The notes beneath the pieces were generated by a model. It searched no databases, had not been told where the DNA came from, and saw only the letters and a program-made list of their open reading frames with translations. This document shows positions 1 through 13,700 of a stretch of DNA of 64,000 nt, in pieces (positions within the stretch are counted from its first letter, which is position 1; each line of letters starts with the position of its first letter). Made by a program: the position numbers and the translations under genes. This DNA is from Microvelia longipes. Lineage: Eukaryota > Arthropoda > Insecta > Hemiptera > Veliidae. Where the stretch lies: NCBI GenBank assembly GCA_018340805.1, contig JACMZG010001908.1, positions 34,226,294 through 34,290,293 on the forward strand, in the 5' to 3' direction.

Positions 1-557
1 TCTATACTTTCCATCAGAATTAACTTTCTTTTGTCCGTTGGCTCCACAATGAAATCTTTTGGTCTATGTCCTAAATTTGTTTATTACTGACAATTTGCTG
101 TTACGAAATGTCATTGGATTCTATTACTGTTCAGCTTATTTAGTCTTCAAAAGCATTTGTTAACAAGTTTTACCGTTAAGGGCTAAGATGTCAAAAACAA
201 TATATCATAACACACACACACACAGACATTATATATTAGTACATAATTATTAGTAGCTCAAATAGAGACATGAAATTCACGACAAGATAAAGAAGGTTAG
301 CCTGTTTGAACGTGTTCAATCTATTCTGCAATTTTGGGATGTGCCTAAATGAATTTGTGAAAAATAATATAGTAAGATTTTTAACTATATTTGTTAAACT
401 AGTTTGGCGGAAAAAAGTTTTAATTTTTTAAAAACCAGTTTGCTTGGGTCCTACAGAAATTAAAATTAATAAAAGTATGTGAAATGATCTGGATTCAGAT
501 AATTTTTTATTGTTTTTATTTTTCTATCTATTTTTTTATTGGTTTATACCTTTTAAG

Positions 558-671
558 ACTTAGGCCCGTATTTAAAGACATCTTCCTAACATTCTCCTCA
601 AGGAACAAAGAAGAATGTTAAGAAAATGTTAGAAAAATGTTAGGAAGATGACTTTGAATACGGGCCTAAGT
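558..671. mobile_element. small MITE, 114 bp, ACTTAGGCCC termini
   Basis: Near-perfect terminal inverted repeats begin acttaggcccgtatt and end aatacgggcctaagt, with an inner stretch of repeated aatgtta. The termini resemble those of the element interrupted at 20013-21107. No coding capacity. Confidence 0.7.
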
Positions 672-2470
672 CATTTCATTGTTCGATCTCCCAAACCTAA
701 TTTAGTAGATAAAAGCTCAAGTCGATGATACTATAGCTTCTTCGTACAAACTCGTACGATGTTTAGTAAAGAAATAGTATTCTGTATTTACCTACTCTTT
801 CTTTTCCCGGTTAGCTTGTCACATTATCGGTTCGTGAATCTTAAATACATAAATTCTACAGATTAAGATTTCAGACAGCCAAAATCTTCTGAATAATCTT
901 ATAATTATTCAAAAATTTATAAATATGCTATTATATTATATAAACTATATTATAAAAATAAACAATATTTTTTTTATAAATCTTTTAATAGGTATTATTA
1001 AATAATAAATTATTTAAACATGTGTATTAGGCGGCTGAGGCCTGTTATGTTGTCTCTCAGTCAAAACATGGGATCTCACAAAACCATTTGCTCATGCATA
1101 CCTATCAACTGCAATTGTACCATTACAATATTAAACTGCGATTTAAGATTTAACACAAAACATGAGTAAGAAGACACTATTTGGTCAAAGGCCTGTTTCG
1201 TTTAGAAAATATCGAAAAATGTAAAAGAGCAGGAATCAGACGTCTGTTTTTGATAACATTTGAGATATCTAATGATTTTGCAAATACAAAAACCATTGGC
1301 TAGTTTTTGTTAAAAATCGTAGTCGAAATTTCTAGTTGTACGTAGGCGAAACCGAAACTGTTAACAATCTTGAAAGTGAGAAGTATTTTGAAGATATCGA
1401 AATATGTTATATATAAATAGAGACCTAAAATCGTTTAATTGACCAGTGAAGTTGCATAATATGTCTTTATTCAATACGATTCTCTGAGATTTTGGATTTG
1501 TAAAATAATAAATAATTATTGGTTAGTTAAATTTGAATTTATTTCATGTTTAGTTACCTCTCTGGTTTCGAAGTGACAATAAGCCTTGTTGTATTCTCTT
1601 GTCAATGTACAATTGCATTCTGATTTGCATTTTAATATATTTATTATTATAACTAGAGTTATGATTAGCCAATGGGCAAGCATTACGCTTCCAGTTGAAC
1701 ATCGCCTCTGCACTTCACATGTAATAAACTAACAACACTTCCTGGTAAATGAAATTTAATCACTTCTATTTTCGCCACTTCGCCTAATTTTTTTTTAAAG
1801 GTATACACTTTTATTTTAATTCTAGTTAACACATCAATTAATTCTGACGAAAAATTTAAACTAATCAAATATATTTTTACAAAACGCGAGCTCACAAAAA
1901 CCGATTAACAAACGAGGACTCACTCACAATCTACCCTGAATGAGTGCCGGCATAAAACTAACTTCTAGACGGGGTCTGCATCAGCTGAAGACTCCCTTCT
2001 CCCCACTTCATGCACCGACACGAATTATCTTGTTTCTTTCCTTACATGTCTAAAAGTCGTAATTCTCGAAACTCTCAATTATATTTGGTCTTTACGCGAC
2101 TTGGATACTTAAATGCAAAAAATATAATAATTTAATTAAATCATTTATTACTCTGTTTTATTTATAATTTTTATTAATTATATTGCCTTCTAAGCTTTAT
2201 CTAAGTTTTATTCTTCGTTAGTAACGTAAATAAAAATTAATTAATGATTATAATCATTAATAAATTAATTTAAAAAATTAGTAATGTAATTCATTATTTG
2301 ATACTACCGGGTTCGGCAAAACATAATAGCTAACACAATGCTATAGTTGACTTAATATTTGACGACCCAGTGTCAAGCCTCAATATCGACCATTGTCAAA
2401 ATATGGAAAAGCCCCAAAATATAGCATAACATTTTTTAGGTTTTTGAAGTTTTATATGTATCTTATATGT
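672..2470. other. presumed intron sequence, nothing recognised
   Basis: AT-rich sequence with no convincing exon, RNA gene or transposon protein. Two short minus-strand open frames near 1516-1895 show no recognisable motif. Whether this is intron or lies upstream of the gene cannot be read directly. Intron is inferred, because exon 1 at 5647 is internal. Confidence 0.5.
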
Positions 2471-2471
2471 A

Positions 2472-2488
2472 TCAATATATATTATATA

Positions 2489-2560
<72 letters not shown>
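2472..2560. repeat. (TA)n microsatellite
   Basis: Dense TA/ATA repeats with poly-T at the right edge. Open frames here are low-complexity artefacts. Confidence 0.9.
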
Positions 2561-2564
<4 letters not shown>

Positions 2565-2619
2565 TTTTTTTTTTTAACTGGGTTGTAATATTTTACTGAA
2601 TTAAGATTTTTTCAGAAAA

Positions 2620-3255
2620 ATATCTAGTAAATACAGGCGTTTTATTATCAGCAGTCACCCTCACAGAACTGACCACGCTAGATTCTGCTTAACTTTTATG
2701 ATCCAACAAAAATCATGAATATAACTGTCGATTTGAAACGAAACTTTGTGTACTTATTTTTTACGTAAAGGTGTACGTACACTTGTACTGAATTTCACCT
2801 CAATTAGATAATATTTTACATTTGTTTAAAAAACGTACACAAGTCTAATATGAAACTTAGCGCATGTGTTAATCTTATACATGGCTGCATGCGTGCCAAA
2901 TATCGAACTAATGGCAGCATTTTCCCGCGTTTTATGATTTTTCGAAATTTATGCTGTGATTATTGCGGGTTAATGACTCATAAAAAATTATTTTCCCACT
3001 GCAATGTTTAACTAATTTTTATACAAAGTTTCAACTCTCTTGCATAAATACACTAGGAGCTACGATGATAACAGACACACACCCACACACACATACAGAC
3101 AGAAACATTTATGAAAACTACTCAGGAGGTTTCAAAAACACCTGAAACGGATAATTCCGGTGACATCCCGGCTTATCCGTGATATTAGATTTTTTTTGTT
3201 AACACAATACTTTTCCAATATATCTACGGTATAAATGTGAAAAAGTAAAAATAGC
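2620..3255 (-). repeat. 5S-like dispersed repeat, copy a (reverse)
   Basis: Reverse-complement copy of the dispersed family described at 60962-61712. The 5S-like segment lies at about 2645-2707 on the minus strand. The body with CACACA and the tacagacagaaac tract follows, and the far end is near 3250. The end beyond the 5S-like part is truncated. It forms a large inverted pair with copy b. Confidence 0.7.
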
Positions 3256-3606
3256 GAGGAGGTTCAAAAGCCGAGAAAGTCTGGGTATATACCTTCAAAT
3301 GAGAGTAAGAGTAAGGTCGTGAATGTAGTAACTTGCCCTCATTAGAAGGTATAGTCACTAATGCTGCTAAATATAGCAGCAGTCTGTTTTTATAAATATA
3401 ATTTTCAATTTTAAAATTAGGAGGGACTTTTGGTCCACTTTTGTCCAACCATAAGTTTATAATTAAAAAATAATTCTGGTGGGGGGTCCACCAGCCGGGA
3501 AAATGTCTTTGAAATGCGTGCTTTTTTGCCTTGCAGCAAGCACGTAAGGCTTTATTTGAAATAACAGTATAAGATATATTTTAAAAGCAATAATGAATAA
3601 AAGAGA

Positions 3607-3695
3607 AAAGTACTCCCGCAATTTCTGTATTATTGCAAGACGAGCCTAAGACAAATTACTGTTTAATTTCTTATTATAAATATTTAAAACATTCT
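3607..3695. repeat. direct repeat, copy 1
   Basis: About 89 bp beginning aagtactcccgcaatttctg, repeated nearly exactly at 4096-4185 in the same orientation. Confidence 0.75.
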
Positions 3696-4095
3696 GTTAA
3701 GGCCAGGAATGCCAATTCTACTCTCAACTTACTATTATATAGACAAAACACGGGTGCAATTTTCTATTATATTGCCTATTGCTTTTATCATTTATCGTTT
3801 ATTGTTATCGCAGTAACACCAATTTAACGCGCCTGCAAAAAGTATATATTTTTTTCAATTCCCGAGTATCTTATCTTCGTACACTTCGTTTTATCCTGAG
3901 ATTAAAGAATTTCGTACAGGTTTTTATCTTAAATTTGTATTTATCTTTATAATAAAATAGAAATGAGGTTATTATCCCCTGTTTTATCTTATTATCTTGA
4001 AATTTATCTTTAACTGATTCACGGTACAAAATGTTTCTTCTTGTAGTGCATTGACCTATTTTTATACCTGAACACATACTTATGTAAGTACTGAG

Positions 4096-4185
4096 AAGTA
4101 CTCCCGCAATTTCTGTATTATTGCAAGACGAGCCTAAGACAAATTACTGCTTAATTTCTTATTATAAATATTAAAAACATTCTGT
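4096..4185. repeat. direct repeat, copy 2
   Basis: Near-identical partner of 3607-3695, 489 bp away. No target duplication was established. Both lie between the inverted 5S-like repeat copies a and b. Confidence 0.75.
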
Positions 4186-4344
4186 GTCAATGTTACCGTT
4201 GACGCTAATTCTTAAATTTAAGCATTAGCTAGGTATTTCATAAAATAACTAGTTGTGTCATGAAATTACCAAACTGCTCTAATTAAATCTTGTAGTAAAA
4301 ACTTTTTAATGTCAATAGTTATGACTTAAGTTCTTTTTTACATT

Positions 4345-5112
4345 TCATCATTTATGCCGTATGTATATAGGAAAAGTATTGTTTTTTAAAAAAAATCCGA
4401 AACTGGGATGTCACCGGAATTATCCGTTTCAGGTGTTTTTAAAGCCTCCTGAGTGGTTTTCGCAAAGTTGTCTGTATGTGTGTGTGCATCTATTACAACC
4501 GTAGCTCTTAGTGTATTTATGCTAGAGAATTGGAACTTTGTTCAAAAATCAGTCTACTGCTGTAGTTGTGCTCTTCGGAAATTTTTTTTATGACGTCAAT
4601 AACCCGCAATAATGACAACAAAAATTGATTCGATCCAATTGAAATTTAACTCGCATGTAGCAATGTATAAGACTAACATATGTGCCAAGTTTCATGTCAT
4701 TATCAGCATTAGTTCAATTTTTATCAAATGACTTGATTAAGTTTTTTTTTTTAAAAATTACAAACAATCGGAAAATTATCCGATTATGTTGAAATTGATA
4801 CAAGTGTATACCTTTACGTAATAAATAAGTACACAAAGTCTCGTTTTATTACAACAAGTATATCCATACATTTTGGTGGATCATAATAGTTAAGCATCAA
4901 GCAGCGTAGTCAGGGCCTGGATGGGTGACTGCTAGAATTAATTGAATATATTTAATATCTAAGGACGAGCTAAGCGAGTCCGACGACGTGTTGCAGTATA
5001 AATTTAATGACTAGTATATTCTGAGGACGAGCCGAAATAGGGAGGATAAGTGTAGCGAATCTGATGTGATGAGTAAAAGATCCGAGGTACCCCGTACCAG
5101 ATTTTTAATAAT
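4345..5112 (+). repeat. 5S-like dispersed repeat, copy b
   Basis: Close to full length. It starts near gccgtatgtatataggaaaa and has the gggatgtcaccggaattatc block and a TG-rich core. The 5S-like segment at 4877-4940 contains gttaagca and gcctggatgggtgactgct. It ends at gaggtaccccgtaccagatt. Confidence 0.75.
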
Positions 5113-5166
5113 ATTATGTTTTCACAAATTAAATGATTATTATTTTTTTGTTATTTTTAATGTTGA

Positions 5167-5264
5167 TAGTCCAAGAACAAGATGATAAAAAAATAATTAT
5201 TGTAACGACATTTCGGCCAAGCTAGCCTCAATAATTAATATTTTATTATCCTGTTCTTGGACTA
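5167..5264. repeat. 98-bp hairpin (foldback)
   Basis: Inverted arms tagtccaagaacaagatgat and ...cctgttcttggacta around a short centre. Probable MITE remnant. Confidence 0.6.
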
Positions 5265-5334
5265 GTTAAAGGGATACAGTTCAACATCTTGTTCATCAAA
5301 AATAAAAAAAATAGTAAATCAAGATAAATAAACA

Positions 5335-5423
5335 AATAAATAAATAAATAAATAAATAAATAAATATATATATATTATATTATATATATATATATATTAT
5401 ATAATATATATATATATTATATA

Positions 5424-5467
<44 letters not shown>

Positions 5468-5509
5468 ATATATATATGTATGTATGTATGTATATATAAA
5501 TATATATAT

Positions 5510-5564
<55 letters not shown>
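5335..5564. repeat. (AAAT)n then (TA)n microsatellite
   Basis: AAATAAAT tract followed by about 200 bp of TA/ATA repeats. It ends about 80 bp before the exon 1 acceptor. Confidence 0.9.
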
Positions 5565-5646
5565 CAACAAAAATGGTTTAGTAAAAATAATATAGTATTT
5601 AGTTTTATTTTAACTATTTATAATTGGTATGACGTTTGTGTTGCAG

Positions 5647-5869
5647 TTGTCACTCGAAAGAGCGCTTATTCCTTCGAGATTTCGTCCAGTGTGTGTCCGG
5701 TACTAGTGGAGGTAGATTAGCCAGATGGTTGCAGCCAGAATCTTATGTAGAACCATCTCTATGTCAACTGGTTTTCGCATCGGATCAAGTTAGATGTGGA
5801 TGGCCTGTAACTATTACACTGATTACCAAAGATCAGTACGATGAAACCGTTCATACTCCTAATCTCAAG
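5647..5869 (+). CDS. hiw: hiw exon 1 of window: region leading into filamin repeat
   Basis: Opens after acceptor ttgcag with the last base of a split codon. Ends in phase 0 at AAG|gtatga, giving 74 residues. Contains [20 protein letters not shown], a strongly conserved Highwire/MYCBP2 block, then the first strands of the filamin-like repeat ([20 protein letters not shown]). An apparent start upstream of the acceptor is intronic; this is an internal exon. Confidence 0.95.
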
Positions 5870-7655
5870 GTATGATTCTTTTATAGTCATGTATCTTGCC
5901 TTTTGTTATCGCTATGACAAAATAATAATAATTTTGTTTATCTCCAGATGGTATATAATACGAAATTTAATGGCTAGATTTAAGAGGGTAAAGAATAACT
6001 TTTCACTCCCAAGGGAGTAAAAAGTACTTATTACTCCCTTGGGAGTAATAATAATAATCATTATTATTGTAATGCTAATAAGAATAATATAAGAATAAAT
6101 AATTTAAAAAATAAAAACTTATTCTTTATTTAAAAGTAAAAAATTCTGGCGCGGTGGTCCGCATGTCGGGCGAATTTCCTTTGGATGCGTGTTTCCGTGC
6201 TTTTTACATTATATAAGTTTACAACTACTAAATAAATAATTCCGGCGCGGTGGTCCGCTGTCGGGCGAATTTCATTTAGAATGCGTGTTTCCGTGCTAAA
6301 CAACCCATTTCTTGCTTATGCAAGAACCATGCCCATTGCGTGGTTCCGGTTCATGCTTTAGAACCTAAGCAGTTACTCAATTGTCAAGCACTGCTCGTAA
6401 CTCATTTTGTCTGTATTTTCCAAAGGAAATGCGCATAATCATCCAGTTGTTGTACAAAACTATGCCTCTAAAATTAGAAGTACGCACTATTATTTGCACT
6501 AGTTTAAAGATTAGTTTTATCTTTAATCTTAGTCAGTTATCTTAAGGTTTTAGCGCATTTCCTTTGGAAAATACAGACAAAATGAGTTACGAGCAGTGCT
6601 TGACAATTGAATAACTGCTTAGGTTCTAAAGCATGAACCGGAACCACGCAATGGGCATGGTTCTTGCATAAGCAAGAAATGGGTTGTTTAGCACGGAAAC
6701 ACGCATTCTAAATGAAATTCGCCCGACAGCGGACCACCGCGCCGGAATTATTTATTTACTAGTTGTAAACTTATATAATGTAAAAAGCACGGAAACACGC
6801 ATCCAAAGGAAATTCGCCCGACATGCGGACCACCGCGCCAGAATTATTTTTAGTTGTAAACTTATATTAGGTAAAAAAACGATAAAAAATTATTGTCCCT
6901 ACTAGGATTTGAACCCAGGTACTCTGGGTTTGAGAGCTCGCATCCAAAGGAAATTCGCCCGACATGCGGACCACCGCGCCAGAATTATTTTCTAGTTGTA
7001 AACTTATATTTAGTAAAAAAAAACGATAAAAAATTATCGACCCTTCCAGGATGTGAACCAGGTACCCTGAGTTTGAGTGGTCGTATTGACCCGGACCACT
7101 GCCATTCAACTCAGAGGCCCAAAAAACATTGAAAACGACACCCTACTCGAAATTTAATTTTCAACGACCGTAATGTTGGTTTTCTATATTTTTTGTGGTT
7201 TTTTCGACTTTTTGGTAACTTAAAGTGGTCGTATCGTCTTAGGTCCGGTTTCATTCGATTCAGCGCCCAAAATTACATAGAAAACGACACCCTACTCGAA
7301 ATTTATTTTTTATCGACCTAAATTTTGGTTTTTGGTAATTTACAATGGTTTTTTCGATTTTTAGGTCACTTAGAGTGGTCGTATCGACTTCGGACCGGTT
7401 TCATTCGATTCAGCGTCTCAAAAAACATAAATATTGACCTTTTTCGCGGCAAAAAATGTAACCCTGAATTTTGCTGATTTTTTGAAAATTTTGCTGACTC
7501 AGCAAACTGGGTTAATGACGTCACAAAAACCTGGTTTTCAATAGGGTTCGTGTCCTCCCGAAGGTTGATTTTTGCACCAAGTTTGGTTAAAAAATATTAA
7601 TCCGTTCGAAAGATAGAGTGTTTACAAGAAAGTGTCTAGAAATACATATATATAT

Positions 7656-7703
<48 letters not shown>

Positions 7704-10700
7704 GCGAAATTTTTTTTCGTCATTAGGACCTCTGAAACGGATTTGTGTCGTGGTCCGAGGTTCGAATTCCGCCATGACGCCTATCCCATTAGCGAATTTT
7801 TTCCCAAAGGAAATTCGCTAAAAAATTAAGTTGGCTATCCTGATTTTTTAAAATCTCTTTATGATTTGCTTACTCATTGTTTTTTTCGACAAAATATCAT
7901 TAAATCAAAGTTTTTTTAGTTTAAAACCTTAGCTTTAACTGTTTAACTTGTCTTAAACTTTTATAATTAGATTAAAATATTACTTATAACTGCTCTAATA
8001 TTTCAATTATGTCAGATAATATTGTGTGTGATATTGACGAACTTTTTAACAATACACCTCCTGACATAGCTAATCAAGCGAACTTGGTAAAAGAAAACTT
8101 GTTACCAAAGAAATAGAAAAAAAGTTATATGACAAAGCATGTAACAATTTTAAAAATTGATGTCATGATCATAATATACTACAAGTAAGTGAAAATGCAT
8201 TGCTTGTTTATTTTAATAATGAATGAAAAACAAAACAAGCGTCAAGTCTGTGGTCGCTGTTTTCAATGATCAAATCATCTTTGCTTGTGAGAGAAAATTT
8301 TAATATCAAAAGCTATGCATAACTAATAGCATTATTAAAAAGAAAAAACGAAGGTTATGTTGCAAAGAAAGCGAATGTTTTTACTAAGAACCAAGTAGAA
8401 GGTTTTTTGCGTAATTCACCTAACGACGAGTTTCTTATGATAAAGGTAAGATAATTTTTAGTTGAAAAATCTTGAAAAAGAAATGGATAAAAACATTCTT
8501 ACTTTATTTTTAATGTCGACGTCTGGAGATAAAATCTTGTATGCTCCTTGGGAGTAAAATGCCATTATTCCCTCGCAATAATTTCCTCCCTCGGCTTCGT
8601 CTCAGGAGTTAAACAAATAAATCCCTCGGCTTCGCCTCAGGATTTAAATCCTTTGGTTCCCTCGGCTTTCGTCTCAGGAACCAACATAATGCTCAGGGAA
8701 ATAATGACATTCTTTACTCCCTTGGTGCATAAATAACTATTATTGTAGACAATAATCAATAAAGTTAAAAAAACAAAAATAAGCTTATATCGCGGCATTA
8801 TGCAATTTATATAAACCAATAATTTGACGATAATATGATAAATTTGAATTTGAGGATAAAATCCAACCACCCTGTTGTATTGTAGGCATGTTGTGTATTT
8901 ATATTGTAGGGAGGTGCGGGGACCGCGAAGCGGCCCCCAGCATCGATGCCGCGTAGCGGCAATGAGGGGCCTCTTGTTTTACTGTTTTAAACTTTTATAC
9001 TTCAAATTATGCAAAAAAATATAGTCTGGCTGTCCAGAGTAGAGTAAATTGTGTAATTGCACTTAATTACATAATTCTTTAAATGAATGGTTCCTTGCTG
9101 GTTATGTAAAACTTGAAAGGCAAATGTTGATTTATTAAAATCGAATTACTATAACTAAAAATAATACGTCTGCCAAAACGCTGATGAAATTAAAAACAAT
9201 AATATATTTTCGAAAAATTGTCTAACGTAGCACAATCTATAACACTATATATGTGATTATACCCCTTTTATTATGGACAGATCCACTTGAGTTACTATAA
9301 ATGCGTGATGTTATTATCAATGTTGATTTAGATTGAGATTAAAGCTGTTCCAATTGATAAGAAAGAAATGGGTAGTGATGGTCGTCGCAGCTCCAGAAGA
9401 TCTCTTCACCAGTCTGAACTTGAAGAAGCTCCTTCTCCTGTGCCCATATCAACACATAGTACCCAACAAGTTCCCTCTCGCCCTCCCTTGGATGTTCCTT
9501 ATGAAGTCACTCATAGGGATAAAATGTCTTATATGGCTATCACAATGATGAAGGTATGTTTTCGATTTTTTCACTTTGTAGAACAGTGTTTTCTACAACT
9601 TTTTTGAATTGCAAACCAAAAATTTTCATGGTAACCATCCCATGACTTAATCCTTGTGTAACTTAGTATTTATTATAAATTTTGACTGACGGCTAAGTTA
9701 ATTAACAAAACAGGTACTTAGAGAGTACTTTTTTACTTATTTATTTGAAATTAACAGATTACACGATCCTTTCACATATTATATTTATAAAAAAACAAGT
9801 ACAAAAAGAAGAAGAATTTTAACAAAAACACATTTTTTAAATAAAACATTTTTTGTAAATTTATTTATTACTTATTTATAAAAACAACAATAAACTTGTT
9901 AAGTGGTAAGCAATAAGGGACTCCATAGATGTCTATAGTACTGTATAACTAGAAGCACGATTGCAATTTACACGCACAACAAGCTAGAAAATGTTTGCAA
10001 TATTAGGTTTTTCTTTTATTTTGTGGTCTCTTAGCCTATTTCTTGAAGTTGAGTCCTAGACAGTCTGGATCCAACAAAATGTGTAAGATACGGAAATGAA
10101 TTTATATAGCTGGAAGTCAACAATCAAATACTAGGAGGATGGCCGACAAGTTCTTTTTAAACTAGAAAACAAACTTATTAAACTATTTTTGTTTTTTACA
10201 ATTTTTTCAATAATAAACCTAAATAATTTTTAAAATTTTACTTAGCATTAATTTTTAGGTTGTGACCCAAGGCTTGAGAATTGCTTATCTGGATTTATCC
10301 TCTGGTATAGATCAATAAACCTATGATTTTTTTTAATATGATCTATTTTTAGTAAAATATCCACCGGGTAGCTTGCTGCTAGTGTAGCAGCTAGTGACAT
10401 CTGTTTATGTAAAAGTTTAACAGTATTATTTTAGTTTAACAGTATTCAATAGTATTATCATTGTTTAATACAGTCATTATGAAGAACATTTCTGTTAATG
10501 CTGGATTCCAAGAAACATGCAATTTAGAGAACACCATGTATTCTATTATGTTTCATTGAGTAGAGATATAAAATTGCCAACACTTGCAAGTGCTATACTC
10601 CTTTTATTACATCTGGGCATCTCACATAAGTCAACAATAATATTACCTACACAAAGCTGTGTTTTTAAGGCTCCAATTGGTCCAATATTAATATCATGTA

Positions 10701-13700
10701 TTAACTTTTAGTGCAAAATGAAAAATAGATACAAGATACCCTAATTAAAGAAAAAGAAGTCTCTTCACAGAAAACATATATATTTAATAGCAAAGCGTTT
10801 TAACCTAATGATAGACCGTCATCAGTACTAGCCATTGAATAAAGGAGAGAGTGATAGATTTGTCTTACAGATCAAATATTAAAGACAGACTACAAGTAAG
10901 TATGTGTTAAAGAAAATGAACCTTACAAAGTTGGCTCAAATTAAAAGGATTCAGAATAAGTTATCATTAAAATGGGTAAAAATATAATTAAAAATACCTA
11001 TTCTACATGCACTAAAACTAATAATGAGTCTTTGTTCTTATTATTGTTTATAGGCTTATGAGAATTATTCATTTGAAGAATTGAGGTATATTTGTCCCAG
11101 TGTTAAGAGATGTAGTGAAAATATGTTGGTTAAGTGTAATAACGACGGGACATACAATGCAACCTGGACACCTGCCACTGTTGGTTATTATTCCATTATA
11201 ACCACCATTGACGGTTATAATATGAGAGAGGTATATGTTTAATTTTGTGTTAGATCTGTTAGTGTTAGTATTTGAAAAAGCTAATAAGAGTTATAAATAA
11301 GTACTTATGTGGAAATAAATCATCAGGGTGTAATAAATAATACAATGGTGTTTCATGGTATAAAACCAGGGTGAAACTTTGGGTGAAAACCGCTATGATA
11401 TGATGATTTTACAAACTTTCAAGAGTTTATATGTAATTTTAAAAACAATATTTGTTTTAAACTTAGTTAATTTTATTTAAAAATTTAAAGCACACATTCT
11501 GAATAAATATATCTCAGAGAATTGTAATATTACATGACCATTCAGTTTGTAGAGAATGGTTACCAAAAGTGTGTTCTACAAATGATTTCAGAGGTCTGTG
11601 AACCTATAAGATAATGATTATTAAATCATTATTGCCCAATAAATGAACAGTTTATTAACTGAGCAGTTCATGTGCTTTCTGTAAATATTTTAATCTTTTA
11701 AATAAATCAGGAAATTATTAATCAAGTCTTTATAGGTATAAACGGCAATATTAATATTAATATTAATATTAATTATAATTATAACATTATAATTTTTCTC
11801 TTGTAAGTAAGAAAGTGGAAAAAAGTTGGGGTCAATGTATTATTTATTGAGATTCTGTTTGCTGTATAACTTATAACCATGTGGCCACTAAACGGCTCCC
11901 TGTGCTGACGCCGAGGAACGGCCAAAAGGCCAAAGGCTTCTTGTTTTTTCATGTTTTGAAAAAAAGAAAAAAGTAGGTTTGTTTTCTGATTTATTTCAAA
12001 GATTATGTAGTATACCTAATACTAAATAATCTTTGATTTATTTAATCTGACAGAAATTGGTTATTTTATTTTACTTTTCATAATAAATTTAATGCAAAGC
12101 TAAATAATTTATTTAATTTTATTAAAATTAGTATTGATCTATTGAAATACTTAATTAAATATTTTGTCAATTGTTTTTTTTTTACTGAAATTATGGTAAA
12201 TAAAGGTTTTATGGTTTGGTTTCATACCAATCAAAATTTTTAACAAAATCATTTGCTTCAGATATAATTATTAAATTAATCATTCTAGTATTTATATTAT
12301 GTTTACCTAGAAATAAGAGTTCTTTTCTATGATGCTATGTTCTGTTCTATTTTCTTATACATTATTGTGGGATCTATAACCAAATCTTCTAATATATGAT
12401 CTTGGCAAAAAGTGAATACCTATTGTGCCATCTAGTGACAAAAAACTTAGTGTGGCTTCTTTATGTAGGAACTTTTTTATGGCAAATTTACAATAGATAA
12501 TGATGATTTTGGATCATAGATTAGTTTAAAAGAATGCTGTTATTTTTTAGTATATGATTTTTTTATGACATTTAATATAAATCTAATTTAATAATTTCTT
12601 TTATAGGGTTGTAAAGTAGAAGTGAAGGAGCCTCCACAAGGAGTAACACCTCCCACATCTGTCCAAGGTTTATCAAAGAAACCAACAGCCCAGCCGAGCA
12701 GGTTGAGAAAGTTTGTGGCCAAAAATTCAGCAGGTCTGAGAATACGAGCTCATCCTTCTTTACAATCAGAACAGATTGGCATTGTTCATATCAATGGAAC
12801 TATCGCTTTTATTGACGAGGTCAATTGATTGCTCATATTTGTATTTGTTTATTATGTTAAATAAACTGAGAATAAATTAATTAAAAATATTAAGATTAAT
12901 TATTATTTACTCTCTTCCATGAGGAAGCAATTTTTTTGATTGTAAATGAAAAATATAACATTAATGTAGATAAAATAGGAACTTTTTAGTAATAAGAATT
13001 GTGACGGTGTTTGGTTTTGATTAAATTTTTGGTGTAATTAGGAGTATTTAATCTATATTTTTTTTTCTGTGCATGCTGAATGTTTGACTGATTTCTGAAT
13101 ACACATTTTACCACTCGTCAAATTTAATGCTAATTTATTCTTTCAGTTTTATTTAATTTATTAAGTATATTTTATGTTATAGATTTTTTTATTTATTTTA
13201 ATTTATTGAATTAATAAATTATTTTATGTATGAATATTTTTTGTTTATTTATCTTGCTCTTGTTGTGCAGATAGAGAATGATGATGGAGTTTGGCTGAGG
13301 TTGAGTCAGGAAACCATGAGACAGTATTGTGATACGGGTAACTATATTTTTTTTAATGTGTATTGTATATTATGTTTGTTTGTTTACTGATTTGTTTAAC
13401 CACACAGAATTAGCACCATAATGCATGTGATATTCTATTTTCATTTTAATGGGATTTATGTTTATTTGAGCTGCCTCCATGGCCTAGGTCATTAAAGCAT
13501 TATACTGATCTTTGACACCACGTAGGTCTGGGGTTCGAATCCCAGGTCACACTCTCAGTTTATATAAGATGATTATTCCAATAAATTATCTCCAACATTA
13601 GATTGCACTTTTAGCGTAATGGTTGAACCTACCACCTTTGGACGATCCCGCAGGGTTTATCTCTGATGGGCTGCTAGGCTCTTAACAGCCATTATTATTA

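Noticed and set aside
1516..1895. Two overlapping minus-strand frames with cysteine-rich start
   Set aside because: No family motif, no splice-consistent extension, and composition like surrounding intron.
2393..2599. Open frame rich in Ile/Tyr
   Set aside because: Translation of a TA microsatellite; same reason for frames at 7587-7821, 58769-58996 and the TG-repeat frame at 63042-63275.
13530..13545. Possible intact tRNA gene at GGTTCGAATCC
   Set aside because: The anticodon and acceptor stems do not close; it is the head of a SINE. Likewise box B hits near 6909, 7760 and 35525.
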